Made by a program: the position numbers and the translations under genes
In this document: positions 34,244 through 42,881 of the stretch, piece by piece
Numbering within the stretch: the stretch's first letter is position 1
Layout of the letters: every line of letters begins with the position of its first letter
Origin: Mycobacterium kansasii ATCC 12478
GTDB lineage: Bacteria > Actinomycetota > Actinomycetes > Mycobacteriales > Mycobacteriaceae
Direction of reading: 5' to 3'
DNA: 64,000 nucleotides
NCBI RefSeq assembly: GCF_000157895.3
Contig: NC_022654.1
Location: 1-64,000 of the forward strand
Notes under the pieces: model-generated
Told to the model about the DNA's origin: nothing
The model's database searches: none
Seen by the model: only the letters and a program-made list of their open reading frames with translations

Positions 34244-34773
34244 TGATCGATCACCTCCACGAAGCCCTTTGTCGCACTGTCGATTATCTCACCATCGGGG
34301 CCGATCACCCGTGACCACCACCGGCGTTGCCGCTCAACGGCATATGGGTTGTCGCGGTTCACCACCAGGGCGTCGGTGAGCCCGCCCATGCAATGCAGCT
34401 TGTCTGTCTGCACAACCAGGTCACTGTGCCCGAGGGTGCCGGTGACCGAGCCGAGAGTCCACAGCGGCAGTGCGGCATCACCGTGTACCTGCTCCAACGC
34501 GTGAGCTGGCACCAGACAGGCGAAATCGCCGTCGCCGGGCGTGTCGTCTTTATAGGTGCAGAAGCCGCCGCTGAGCCAAATCGTGATCTCGTGACGATAG
34601 AACAACTGTCTGACAAGGGTGATGTGAATCCGGATCGCATCCAGAATCAAGCCACGCCGCTCGCGCGTGTGATCGGCAGCGTCATCGACGAATCGAGAGC
34701 GTACCTCGTCCAACGTCGCCCGATGGATGCCCGGCGGTAGTGTTCCGTGCTCGCCCATGCAGCGCGGAAGCAT
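34240..34773 (-). CDS. DUF6932-type nucleotidyltransferase-like protein
   Basis: A 177-residue protein. LPPGIHRATLDEVRSRFV at the N-terminus, IWLSGGFCTYK and PGDGDFACLV match DUF6932, in which G-S/G-F and the D-x-D/DID pair resemble the catalytic loop of minimal nucleotidyltransferases. Here the first Asp of the usual W-x-DGSF is Ser (WLSGGF) and the second motif is DGD, so activity is uncertain. ATG 34773 follows a GGGGGG ribosome site that overlaps the end of the HTH gene (2-bp gap); 34758 is an alternative start. It forms a tight operon with genes on both sides. Confidence 0.75.
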   Translation of the reverse strand: MLPRCMGEHGTLPPGIHRATLDEVRSRFVDDAADHTRERRGLILDAIRIHITLVRQLFYRHEITIWLSGGFCTYKDDTPGDGDFACLVPAHALEQVHGDAALPLWTLGSVTGTLGHSDLVVQTDKLHCMGGLTDALVVNRDNPYAVERQRRWWSRVIGPDGEIIDSATKGFVEVIDQ

Positions 34774-34775
34774 GT

Positions 34776-35441
34776 CTACCCCCCGTCGACGTCGATCCGC
34801 TCCTTCGTCCTGGTGCGAATGTACGCAGGCCAGGGGTCCCCGGCCGCGGCGGCCTCGTCCAGTTCGGCGTCGGTCATCTCCTCCGGCGGCTTGCCGTGCC
34901 AGGACGGAGGCATCGCGCTGGTGTTGCTCAAAATGTCCAGCGTCTCGTCGATGCAGCGCATCGCATCCTGTGCGGCGGCCACGAGTTGGCCCGTCGCGGG
35001 CTGAGCAACGTCGACCGCGCTCAACGCGGCCCCAAGCCGTTGCCGCGCATCGACGAGGTTGGTCAGGTCGCTGCGGGTCGCCACCGCGCCGGTGTCGTCG
35101 GCGATGAATGCCCGAATCAGCTCGTCGATCGCCTTGCACTGGCGGGTGTTCATGCGCTGGGCCTCAGACGGCGGCTCATACCCCACCGCACCCGGCGCCC
35201 TCACCCCAGCCGCCGCGAACGCGGTATTCTCCGACACGTCGGCCAGGTAGGCGATCGCCCGAATCGACGCATCCGAGGGCCGGGTGGCATACGTGCCCTG
35301 CCGCAGCCGGTTCAGCGTCGCGTGCGAAATGTCATGCCCGCCGTGTTGCGCCAGCTCGGCTAGCCTGCGCCCGGACGCCCCACCGTAACGTTGCGCGGCG
35401 ACGTCGATCAAATCGATCAGCGATCTGCTGGTCTTACCCAT
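34776..35441 (-). CDS. HTH regulator, first gene of the DUF6932 module
   Basis: A 221-residue protein. The N-terminal segment (residues 10-75: LIDVAAQRYGGASGRRLAELAQ, then HATLNRLRQGTYATRPSDAS) looks like an XRE-type helix-turn-helix similar to those of mycobacterial plasmid and phage repressors. The remainder is helical, acidic at the C-terminus, without known motifs. It stops 2 bp before the DUF6932 start. It may repress the module and act as antitoxin or immunity component; this is inferred from position. ATG 35441 has GGTGGG upstream; 35459 is an alternative. Confidence 0.75.
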   Translation of the reverse strand: MGKTSRSLIDLIDVAAQRYGGASGRRLAELAQHGGHDISHATLNRLRQGTYATRPSDASIRAIAYLADVSENTAFAAAGVRAPGAVGYEPPSEAQRMNTRQCKAIDELIRAFIADDTGAVATRSDLTNLVDARQRLGAALSAVDVAQPATGQLVAAAQDAMRCIDETLDILSNTSAMPPSWHGKPPEEMTDAELDEAAAAGDPWPAYIRTRTKERIDVDGG

Positions 35442-35592
35442 AGTCAGCCCACCGCCCATTAGCTCGGTCTGTTGACGCGTCTGTATGTTCGCGCGACACC
35501 TAGTGTTCTGCCACTTGTAACGTGAGTCAAGCGCAACACACCGCATCGGCGGGCCTGCAATCGAACTACAACCCTGTAACCTGCCTCACGTG

Positions 35593-35949
35593 TCAGACGC
35601 CACTCGCCTTTCGGGTGGTCGCTCGGTGCTTGGAGCGGGGGCGGCTTTGCACGTCGTCACGTTCGGGCCACAGCCGTCGGCCCAGGGCCTGTTCCAGGCG
35701 GGCCAGGGAGCCGATGTCGCAGAGCACGGTGCCGGCCAGGATCCGTCCGATGGTGGTGTGGGCCACTCCGCTGGTCGCCGCGAGTGCTCGCTGGCCGGTG
35801 GCGGTCTCGGTCATGGCTGCGCGCAATGCACGCGCGAGCTGCTGCGCGGCAGGTGCCGACGGTGGCGCGTCGGGGTCCAGGTCGGCGTCCGGCCAGAACC
35901 CCCGCAAGACGTATGCGCTCGGTGGGCGGTCACCATTGCTGCGCGACAC
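35593..35949 (-). CDS. Small HTH-domain protein
   Basis: A 118-residue protein with an N-terminal PPSAYVLRGFWPDADLD segment and a central helix-turn-helix-like region (GQRALAATSGVAHTTIGRIL, then GSLARLEQALGRRLWP). This resembles short repressor-like proteins on actinobacterial plasmids and near phage genes. A GTG at 35949 with GTGGG upstream gives the compact form; a start at 36048 would add 33 residues of low complexity. It is divergent from the recombinase-like gene and may control it. Confidence 0.6.
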   Translation of the reverse strand: MSRSNGDRPPSAYVLRGFWPDADLDPDAPPSAPAAQQLARALRAAMTETATGQRALAATSGVAHTTIGRILAGTVLCDIGSLARLEQALGRRLWPERDDVQSRPRSKHRATTRKASGV

Positions 35950-36131
35950 AGGCCCACGATATCCCGCCCCACCGTCGCCGCAGGCCGACGTGTCGGACCC
36001 CTCTGCTCCAATGGTGCATACACGCACCACTTGGGAAGGGGTCACCATGATGATCCAGCTGTCATCAACGGCGGCGCCGCATGCTGAGGCCCGGGGTGCA
36101 GCTGCTGCTGCCGCTGCAGTGGGGGCCGGCC

Positions 36132-37034
36132 ATGGCTGACGGGAGCCTGGCCGCGGCGGTGCAGGCGGTGACCGGTGCGTGGATCGCCGATGGGGTGCTG
36201 GCCGCGCAGACGCTGGACAAGTTCGGTCTGCTGATCCGCCGATTCAGCCGATTCGCCGCAGTGCACGACGTCACCACCCTCGCCGCAGTCGATCACGCGC
36301 TGGTCGCGAAATTCGTTGCGGCCAAAGGCCGTACCCGCCACGGTGTCGTATCGGACGCGGCGGTGGCGACCATGCACAACCGCCGTGCGGCGCTGCGCGC
36401 GTTCTTTCGCACCGCGCGCCGGCTGCGGCTGACGCTGGACGACCCGACTATCGACATCGCCGTCCCCGCCCGACAGTCGTCCTGCCAGCGCCCACTGTCC
36501 GAGGATGAGGCCGCGCTGGTGCGGTTGTTTTCCGAACGCACCGCCCCGACTCGGCACGCCGCGACCGCGGCGTTGCTACTCGCCGGCGCGCACACCTCCG
36601 AGCTGGGACACATCACCGCCGCCGATCTGGATCCACAGGCCGCAACCGTGTGGATGCACGGCTCGAGCAAGTATCGCCCCCGCACACTGACGCTGGACCG
36701 CTGGTCGATGCGAGTGCTTTCCGAGCGCGCCGCCCACCTCACCCGCCCGCTACCCAGCCCCAAACCCTCGCCGGTGTTGTGCACCGGCGCCGGCGGAAGC
36801 GACGCACATAAGCAGGCCCGGGTGTGCGTGACCGTGCGCGAAATCCTCTCCCGCGCCGAGCTATCCGACGACTCCGGGGTGCGGCCGGCATCGCTGACCG
36901 CCTTCGCGGCGCGCCGCGAGTTCGACCGCACCGGCCGCATCGAAGACGCCGCGCGTCTCATCGGCTCACCCTCGCTGGACACCACCGCCGCCCTCATCGG
37001 CTACCACTGGCATGACCGGGCGGGCCCGTTATGA
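36132..37034 (+). CDS. Tyrosine recombinase-like protein with degenerate active site
   Basis: A 300-residue protein with the two-domain layout of a phage integrase: a SAM-like N-terminal domain (TLDKFGLLIRRFSRFAAVHD, HNRRAALRAFFRTARRL) and a C-terminal domain with LLLAGAHTSELGHITAADLD, HGSSKYRPRTLTLD and IGSPSLDTTAALIGYHW. Box I Arg is replaced by His (GAHTSELG), and the HxxR box is SLTAFAARRE, so several catalytic residues are missing; a Tyr remains near the end. It may be inactive as a recombinase. ATG 36132 is preferred to 36081. It overlaps the transposase-like gene by 4 bp, so they act together. Confidence 0.7.
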   Translation: MADGSLAAAVQAVTGAWIADGVLAAQTLDKFGLLIRRFSRFAAVHDVTTLAAVDHALVAKFVAAKGRTRHGVVSDAAVATMHNRRAALRAFFRTARRLRLTLDDPTIDIAVPARQSSCQRPLSEDEAALVRLFSERTAPTRHAATAALLLAGAHTSELGHITAADLDPQAATVWMHGSSKYRPRTLTLDRWSMRVLSERAAHLTRPLPSPKPSPVLCTGAGGSDAHKQARVCVTVREILSRAELSDDSGVRPASLTAFAARREFDRTGRIEDAARLIGSPSLDTTAALIGYHWHDRAGPL

Positions 37035-38458
37035 ACCCCAAAGACCGGTCCCGTAAAAAGGCCGGCGCCTACGGCGCCGAACGCATCAAGCAACGCGAGC
37101 TGCGCCGGGTCGAAACGCCAATGGATCTCACGCTGCTGGAGATCGACACCATCGAGGCGATCGCCTCCCACGAGGTCATCTATCAACTCGCCGCGGTCCT
37201 GCCCGTCCACGAGCCGGGAACCCCGGGCCGGCGTCCGCACTACCCCCCATGGGTGCACGTGCTGCACAAGGCCCTAGCCGGGGTGCTGGGCTCGCACAGC
37301 AAGGCCGCCCGCGCGATGGCCCACCCCACCTACTGGCGCACCATCCGCCACCGGGCCGCCAAACATCAGCCACCAAGGGCGCCGCGGCGCCCACCACAGC
37401 GCTGGCACCACAACTACGCCCAACGGCTACTCGACGAGTACACCGACAAGCTGCTTGACACGTTTCGCCTGCTCGCGCGGCGGCTCGCGCGCGAACTCGG
37501 TTGTCTCGACCCAGACGCTGGGGTGTCCCACACCAGCCCGGCGCGCGGGCAGTACGTCGTCGGCGATGGCACCGTTGTCGCCGCACCAGTGCGCAAGGCC
37601 ACCGCCGACCACTGGGCCGAACAAGGCGGACGCCACGTGCACGCCGGCATCGAAGCCCAAAACGGCGACAGCGACACCGAATTCCGCTACGGCACCAAGT
37701 TCGCCATGCTCAGTACCCGCCCCGACACCATCCGCAACAACAGGGTCATCCTCGACGTCGACGCCGTGCCAGCGGGCAAGGGCTACGGCGGTGAAGCTCG
37801 TGTCGCTCTCGACATGATCGACCGCGTCGTCGCCGACGCCGACGTACGGTGTGACGGCGTCTGCTACGACGGAGCGTTCCGCGGCAAGCACATCGACCGC
37901 GCCATGAAGCTCGGGTTGACCGTGCTCTCACCGATGCACGACAGCACCCGCGTACCCACCGCATTCGCCCGACTCGAGTGCTCGTGCGGCGACGTTCATG
38001 ACCTGTGGACCGAAGATGGACGGATCTGCGAACGCCAGATCCTCGACGCCGGCGACAGACACATGCAGCCCTGCCCGGTGGCCAAGATCTACCCGCGCGG
38101 CAACGCCGACGACAGCCACCGCTGGTACATCGAGTTCGCCACCCCATCCTGCGGCACGGTGCATCGTACGCGTATCGACACCACCGACGCCGACCGCAGC
38201 TGCGGCTACAACCGCGCCGAGCACCTACGCCAGCACGTCAAGACCGACGACCGCGGCAGCGTCTACGACCGTTGCTATGGCTGGCGCGAAGACAGCGAAA
38301 GCCTCAACAACACCCTCGACCGCACCCTCTATGGCGGGCGGATGATCGCTTTTGCTGCGGTTCGCCAGTTGACCGTGATGCTCGGATTCGCTTTGGGCCG
38401 AAACGCAATAGCGGCTTACCTGCACCGCCGACGACACCCCGAAGAGCGAACCGCCTAA
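37031..38458 (+). CDS. DDE transposase-like protein, coupled to the recombinase-like gene
   Basis: A 475-residue protein. An N-terminal helical region precedes a DDE-type fold with VGDGTVVAAPV (first Asp), DVRCDGVCYDGAFRGKHID (second) and REDSESLNNTLDRTLYGG (Glu), followed by FAAVRQLTVMLGFALGR. A Cys cluster (LECSCGDVHD, CGTVH) lies between. It most resembles IS-type transposases; the exact IS family is not assigned. It starts in an ATGA overlap with the tyrosine-recombinase-like gene. No terminal inverted repeats were confidently identified. Confidence 0.65.
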   Translation: MNPKDRSRKKAGAYGAERIKQRELRRVETPMDLTLLEIDTIEAIASHEVIYQLAAVLPVHEPGTPGRRPHYPPWVHVLHKALAGVLGSHSKAARAMAHPTYWRTIRHRAAKHQPPRAPRRPPQRWHHNYAQRLLDEYTDKLLDTFRLLARRLARELGCLDPDAGVSHTSPARGQYVVGDGTVVAAPVRKATADHWAEQGGRHVHAGIEAQNGDSDTEFRYGTKFAMLSTRPDTIRNNRVILDVDAVPAGKGYGGEARVALDMIDRVVADADVRCDGVCYDGAFRGKHIDRAMKLGLTVLSPMHDSTRVPTAFARLECSCGDVHDLWTEDGRICERQILDAGDRHMQPCPVAKIYPRGNADDSHRWYIEFATPSCGTVHRTRIDTTDADRSCGYNRAEHLRQHVKTDDRGSVYDRCYGWREDSESLNNTLDRTLYGGRMIAFAAVRQLTVMLGFALGRNAIAAYLHRRRHPEERTA

Positions 38459-38722
38459 CGCCGCCACCACGACAGCGAGGCTCACTCAGGCCGGCCACGG
38501 ACGCCAGCGCGTCGCGTGGCTATCGTCGCGCCCGCTACACTCACACCCGCTACTCCCCGACGACCAGCTAATTCGCCGGGAACAACACCAGGACGCCACG
38601 AACACCGCCGAAAACCACCCCGCGCTCCCACCGGCTAGGTTTTAGTCAGGTATCCAAAGACGTCCCCGTCCCACCCGTGTAGGTTTTGGTGGCGAAATTC
38701 GCCATCTGGCGTCCGGTCGGTC

Positions 38723-40090
38723 TCAACGCCGCCAAGGATGAGCGTCGAGCATCGCCGTCACCACCTCAGCCACCGCGTCACCGGTCGGATCTTGCTGGCC
38801 CAGCCGCTGTGTCGCCGAGGCGATTCGGGCCAGCAGGCCGCCGTATGCCTGGGTAGCCGCGCCCACGTAGGTGTGCGCGGCGTGGGCTTGCCAACCATCG
38901 CTGTACCGGGCCGACAAGGCGTGTAACTGCTCAGACAGATCGGCGGCTTGCCGCTGCACCGTCGCCACCAGGGCGCGGACAGCCTCACCGTCGACCGGCT
39001 GACCGTCGCTGATCATGCCGGCTTCCAGTACCTGGTCAAGGGCAGCGACCGCCGAGAGCGCGTCTTCGATCGGGCCGGTATGCGCCCGCACTTCCGGGGC
39101 GGGAATAGGAACACTGAGCAGATCCGGGGCGCCCGCGCCGGCCAGGCGGGCCTGCTCGGCTTCTGCGCGTGCCTGCGCGGCCTCTGCTTGAGCCGCATGT
39201 AGAGCCGTCACAGCGTCGTCAGCTTCTGCCCGGGCCCGTGCCAGTGCAGCGCGCACCGTGGCAACCTCGCCATCGGCGCGGCCCTGCACGGCCGCGACCT
39301 CGGCCGCCGAGCGAGCGCGGACCTCTTCGAGCTCGCCGCGCAACTCTTCTAGGGCTTGGTGCGCTGCACCGCGCTCGGCGGCCCGCTCGGCGCTGCGTTG
39401 TTCGGCGCGTTCCTGTGCGGCACGCGCCTGCTCCTGGGCGGCTGCTACTTCGGCGCCGGCGTCGGCGCGTACCCTTTCGAGCTCGGCTCGGACCTCTTCG
39501 AGGGCTTGCTGAGCGGCTGCGCGTTCCTCGCGGCGCTCTGCAGCTCGTTCTTCGGCCCGCTCATTGGCGGCGCGCAGCTGCTCGGCGGCCGTGGTCTGCT
39601 CGGTGGCGGCGTCGGCGCGTACCTGTTCGAGCTCGGCGCGCAGCTCGTCCAAAGTCTGTTGGGCGCTGCGAAGTTCGGCGGCGTGTTGGGCGGCCTTACT
39701 CGCGGCCGCGGTGTCTGCTCTGCGCGCCTGTTCGCGGGCCTCGGCGGCCGCCCGGGCGGACTCCGCGGCCTCGCTGCGAGCTATCTGTGCGGCCGCTTCC
39801 GCGTCGCGTTGGAGCTGCTGGGCCTGGCGCGTCTGATGCTCGGCTACCGCGCGACGATGATCGGCCTCGACAAGCCGCATCACCGGTGAAAGATGTTGCG
39901 GTGCTGGGCCTTCGCGGTTGCGGTGCTCGATGAGCTCAGATTCACTCATCGCGGCCGCCGCGGCTACCTCTGCAGGCGAGGCTTTGCCGTGCCGCTGCGC
40001 AGCATCGACCGCGGCGGTGGCGGCCCGTTTGGTGATCGGCGCCCAGCGATCGACGTCGAGTTCCTCGATGTGCTGCCGCAGGTGTGTCAT
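38723..40090 (-). CDS. KfrA-like coiled-coil plasmid protein
   Basis: A 455-residue protein. The N-terminal 70 residues (TKRAATAAVDAAQRHGKASP, then AEVAAAAAMSESELIEHRN) resemble the DNA-binding KfrA_N domain. Residues about 75-330 are a continuous Ala/Glu/Arg-rich coiled coil with heptads. The C-terminal 120 residues form a short globular helical part. KfrA proteins bind plasmid DNA and support stable inheritance. It overlaps the start of the next gene upstream on the same strand (40087-40674) by 4 bp. The coiled-coil DNA is repetitive but codes throughout. Confidence 0.7.
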   Translation of the reverse strand: MTHLRQHIEELDVDRWAPITKRAATAAVDAAQRHGKASPAEVAAAAAMSESELIEHRNREGPAPQHLSPVMRLVEADHRRAVAEHQTRQAQQLQRDAEAAAQIARSEAAESARAAAEAREQARRADTAAASKAAQHAAELRSAQQTLDELRAELEQVRADAATEQTTAAEQLRAANERAEERAAERREERAAAQQALEEVRAELERVRADAGAEVAAAQEQARAAQERAEQRSAERAAERGAAHQALEELRGELEEVRARSAAEVAAVQGRADGEVATVRAALARARAEADDAVTALHAAQAEAAQARAEAEQARLAGAGAPDLLSVPIPAPEVRAHTGPIEDALSAVAALDQVLEAGMISDGQPVDGEAVRALVATVQRQAADLSEQLHALSARYSDGWQAHAAHTYVGAATQAYGGLLARIASATQRLGQQDPTGDAVAEVVTAMLDAHPWRR

Positions 40091-40674
40091 CGGCGCTGAC
40101 GGCGGCGATCGCTGGCGACCGCCACTTTGCTGGGGGTCTCGGGCGGTGCGCCATTAGTCTGTGCCGGTTCGGCCGCGGGCTGATTTCCTCGTGGCCGCTG
40201 GTCGGCCGGGGCTGTAGCGGACGGTTCTGAGGGCACGCTGCCCTGGTGGGCCAAGAGCCGCGAGAATTCGTTCAGATAGACCGTGACCGCCTCGGCGAGG
40301 GTGTCGGCGCGCAGATCCTCAGCGTCGCGCAACAAACCCCGCAGCAGTTCGAGAGCTAATTCTGGCCCCAATCCCACGGTGGCGCGTTGGTTGTCGGCCG
40401 GTTCTACACCGGCGGTTTCCACTATCCACACCAGCCGCTGCCAGCACTGCTGGACTGTCGCATTGTCGCGTTCGGCATCACGAATTTGCTGGTAGCGCTT
40501 GGTGGCCCGCCCGACCGCAAACAGTGCGACGGCGGCCAACACGAGGGCTGCCAGCAGGGCCGCAGCCCCGCCGAACCCGGCTGACATCAGAAACTCACGG
40601 GCCGGTGGCAAGTCAGGCAGCCGTTGAGCCACCCAGACATCCGAAATCATCGGCGACGTCGCAAGCAACGACAT
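40087..40674 (-). CDS. Single-pass membrane protein of the conjugation region
   Basis: A 195-residue protein with one hydrophobic helix at about residues 30-55 (GGAAALLAALVLAAVALFAVG), a cytoplasmic helical region and a Pro/Glu/Ala-rich tail ending in basic residues (RRRQRR). No family recognised. It overlaps the KfrA-like gene. Start ATG 40674; 40698 (GTG) is also open. It may anchor the partition or conjugation apparatus. Confidence 0.6.
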   Translation of the reverse strand: MSLLATSPMISDVWVAQRLPDLPPAREFLMSAGFGGAAALLAALVLAAVALFAVGRATKRYQQIRDAERDNATVQQCWQRLVWIVETAGVEPADNQRATVGLGPELALELLRGLLRDAEDLRADTLAEAVTVYLNEFSRLLAHQGSVPSEPSATAPADQRPRGNQPAAEPAQTNGAPPETPSKVAVASDRRRQRR

Positions 40675-40741
40675 GGGAAAACCATACCGAGACACCACGG
40701 CCGTGCGCGACGCTCAGCCCAATTTGGTGCGCCCCCGTCTT

Positions 40742-41263
40742 TCACATAAAAGGGCTAAAAGGCCCCGTCGCCCTCGGGGTGCTTGCCCAGCGGAAGGCCA
40801 GCCGCCGGGGCTCGCCCTCATCGTTCCTGACCTCTTTTGACGCCCGTGATTCATTGGGCTCAAGGTTGAAGGTCGTCCGGGCACTCTCCAGGGCGTGCGC
40901 TCCGTAGTACTTGGCGTAGTGCTTTAGCAAATAGTCGGCGATCACCTGGTACGCGTTTTCGACCGAGACGCACCCTGCGAGCTGTTCCCATTTGGCGGCT
41001 TCTTCGCTCTCCCAGTCGGCGTCGCTGACCCACAAGGTGCCGTTCTCGATGGCCACGAGCTCTACATAGCGCCACGTGTGTGGCGCGTGGTAACGCACCT
41101 GTGTTTCGCCGATTCCGGTACCGAACTCCGGGTGCTCGAACGCGGCGCGCTGCGTGGTTTTGAGAACCCCATCATTGAGTAGCTCAACGGCCGCGTACCG
41201 CTCCGTTTGACCGTCACTGAACGTGACATCGGCCGGCCCCAACGTGTCATCTTCAATGCTCAT
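40742..41263 (-). CDS. Hypothetical protein
   Basis: A 173-residue soluble protein, no known motif. It has an acidic N-terminus (MSIEDDTLGPADVTF), predicted beta strands and a helical part (SVENAYQVIADYLLKHYAKYY). ATG 41263 was chosen as the first with family-like content; the upstream frame is longer but lacks a ribosome site. It belongs to a series of small minus-strand genes of the plasmid type. Confidence 0.55.
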   Translation of the reverse strand: MSIEDDTLGPADVTFSDGQTERYAAVELLNDGVLKTTQRAAFEHPEFGTGIGETQVRYHAPHTWRYVELVAIENGTLWVSDADWESEEAAKWEQLAGCVSVENAYQVIADYLLKHYAKYYGAHALESARTTFNLEPNESRASKEVRNDEGEPRRLAFRWASTPRATGPFSPFM

Positions 41264-41362
41264 CGCCACCCCAGTTCGATTCTTATCTTTGCGGCATTCT
41301 CTCAGCGGCATAGGACATGTCGTAACCACCAACTAGTTCAGAATCGCCAAGCGGTGCTGCTC

Positions 41363-41689
41363 CTAGGCCCACCCCGGCTCGGGTTCGGCGTAGGAAGTGG
41401 TGAGCCGTTCAACCACTTGCCCGGTACGTGTGTCGATTAGCGTCCATTGCTCTTCGATGCAGGTTCGGGAGCCGCCGACGTGTCTCCGTGTCATCCGGAG
41501 CTGCCGAAACTCACTGTCGCCCACGCTTATCCATATAGTGGGGACCATGGGCACGTCTTCGGCCACGTACCAATCAAACTCGCTCTGTCGCTGAAGCGTC
41601 TCGACAAGACCGGTATGGTCAGTGAGGTACCCGGTTCCCGAGCTCAGCGCCACGAAATACCGTGGCGGGTCGCCATCGCCTTCGCGCAT
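41363..41689 (-). CDS. Hypothetical protein
   Basis: A 108-residue soluble protein of mixed strands and helices (GTGYLTDHTGLVETLQRQSE, WTLIDTRTGQVVERL). No motif or family recognised and no membrane segment. It is in line with the neighbouring small genes. Confidence 0.5.
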   Translation of the reverse strand: MREGDGDPPRYFVALSSGTGYLTDHTGLVETLQRQSEFDWYVAEDVPMVPTIWISVGDSEFRQLRMTRRHVGGSRTCIEEQWTLIDTRTGQVVERLTTSYAEPEPGWA

Positions 41690-41731
41690 CCTGCCCTAAT
41701 CTCCTTGCGCTGCAATCTTCAAAAATAATTT

Positions 41732-42058
41732 TCATCGTCTGGGTGCGACGTCGAACAGGGCCAGCTGCACCGGTTTGGAAGGTGCGCGGCGGCCTCGCTG
41801 CCGCTGCCGTTCTTCTTTGTGCGCTACCTCGGCGATCGCGGCGGCCGCGAATGCCAGGTACTGCTCACTGGGCTGTTTGTCGAGTTCCTGGCCTGGCCGA
41901 TAGGTCGACTTGATCGACTCACGAAGCACAGGTGGTACTTGAGCCCAATGGGCCGGACACATGAATAACCGCGGTTCAATCTCAGTGTCGCAGCCGCGAG
42001 CGTGGCAGAGATGTGGTGGCGCCTCAGTGGGTGTCGCCGGCAGCGGTGATGGGTTCAT
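41732..42058 (-). CDS. Small zinc-ribbon-like protein
   Basis: A 108-residue protein with HLCHARGCDTEIEPRLFMCPAHW, in which Cys, His and Cys pairs suggest one zinc site. The Lys/Arg-rich C-terminal half ends with KPVQLALFDVAPRR. Similar short proteins accompany mycobacterial conjugative plasmid genes. The function is unknown. Confidence 0.6.
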   Translation of the reverse strand: MNPSPLPATPTEAPPHLCHARGCDTEIEPRLFMCPAHWAQVPPVLRESIKSTYRPGQELDKQPSEQYLAFAAAAIAEVAHKEERQRQRGRRAPSKPVQLALFDVAPRR

Positions 42059-42085
42059 TCGCGAACGCCTTTCGCGCTTGTCAGA

Positions 42086-42652
42086 TCACGATGCGAGCTT
42101 GAACTGCTGGTCTGCAGTCGGTGTGGCACCGTGGTGCGGTAGTAGCCCTGGCGTTCCAGGCGCTGCATCGTGGGCAATCGCGATCACCCACAGATAGATC
42201 AGGACAGCGAGCATGACGCCAAGAATGAGCCCTAGCACGAACATGGTCAGGCTAAACGCCAGGCGGCGATCCGCGGTGGCCGATCGCGCTGCACTGCCGG
42301 CGATTTCAGCACTTAGGTTAGCCGTCTCCGCAGCTAACCAGGCACTGCCGGCGCTCACACTTGCTCTGTCGGCATCGATATCCGAGCAGGCGGCCCAGGT
42401 CTCGGCGGTGTCACGGTAGATCGTGGCCCGGTTGGCTTCACTACGCGCGCAGTCGGAGTAAATGCGCGACCATCGGGCATTGCTATGCGCCTCGTCGAGG
42501 GCGAAATCTATCGCTGCGTCCTTGCGTACCGCAGCGTCGTCGGCCTCGAAGCGTGCGTAGCGCGGTTCCGGGTCCGTCCCCCAGGGATCGTTGCTGTTTG
42601 GGTCTGCTGGGTCGACGTCAATGGAGTCGAGGAAGTGCGGCGTATCAGCCAT
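42086..42652 (-). CDS. Membrane protein with helical cytoplasmic domain
   Basis: A 188-residue protein: acidic N-terminus, a long Ala-rich helical domain (residues 30-115) and one strong membrane helix at about 125-155 (LTMFVLGLILGVMLAVLIYLW). No family recognised. The layout suits a tail-anchored or single-pass protein of the conjugation apparatus. Start ATG 42652 (MADTPHFLD). Confidence 0.55.
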   Translation of the reverse strand: MADTPHFLDSIDVDPADPNSNDPWGTDPEPRYARFEADDAAVRKDAAIDFALDEAHSNARWSRIYSDCARSEANRATIYRDTAETWAACSDIDADRASVSAGSAWLAAETANLSAEIAGSAARSATADRRLAFSLTMFVLGLILGVMLAVLIYLWVIAIAHDAAPGTPGLLPHHGATPTADQQFKLAS

Positions 42653-42731
42653 TGGTGATTCCCGATCTTTGGTCGTGATTATTGTTGTCGCCCTGGCCAT
42701 TGCGAAGTTGGCCGCGGCGATGAGGGCAACG

Positions 42732-42881
42732 TTAGGGCTGGTAACTTGCGTCTGTGACCTGGTTGGCAACGTCGTCGATCACCTGCAGCGTGCCGTGGAT
42801 GGCCACCGCGATCAGCAGCACCGCTACGGTGATGGCCGCGGCGAGGCCGCCCAGCCACGGAAACTTCCGTGAGTCATTCAC
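42732..42881 (-). CDS. 49-residue membrane peptide
   Basis: A short frame from GTG 42881 with one membrane helix (LGGLAAAITVAVLLIAVAI). It overlaps the end of the VirD4-domain gene by 8 bp, so it is probably translated by coupling. Too short for a family call. Confidence 0.5.
   Translation of the reverse strand: MNDSRKFPWLGGLAAAITVAVLLIAVAIHGTLQVIDDVANQVTDASYQP

Noticed and set aside
36047..36139. A 30-codon plus-strand leader frame before the recombinase-like gene
   Set aside because: It has a fair ribosome site (GGAAGGG) and ends in the recombinase start, so coupling is possible, but its Ala-rich peptide has no support as a gene.
39200..39830. Apparent DNA repeat array
   Set aside because: The periodicity is explained by coiled-coil codons (Ala/Glu/Arg heptads); units are not conserved as DNA repeats and no CRISPR-like spacing exists.
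38740..39930. Long plus-strand frames opposite the coiled-coil gene
   Set aside because: Their composition mirrors the heptad repeats of the minus-strand KfrA-like gene and they lack starts and domains.
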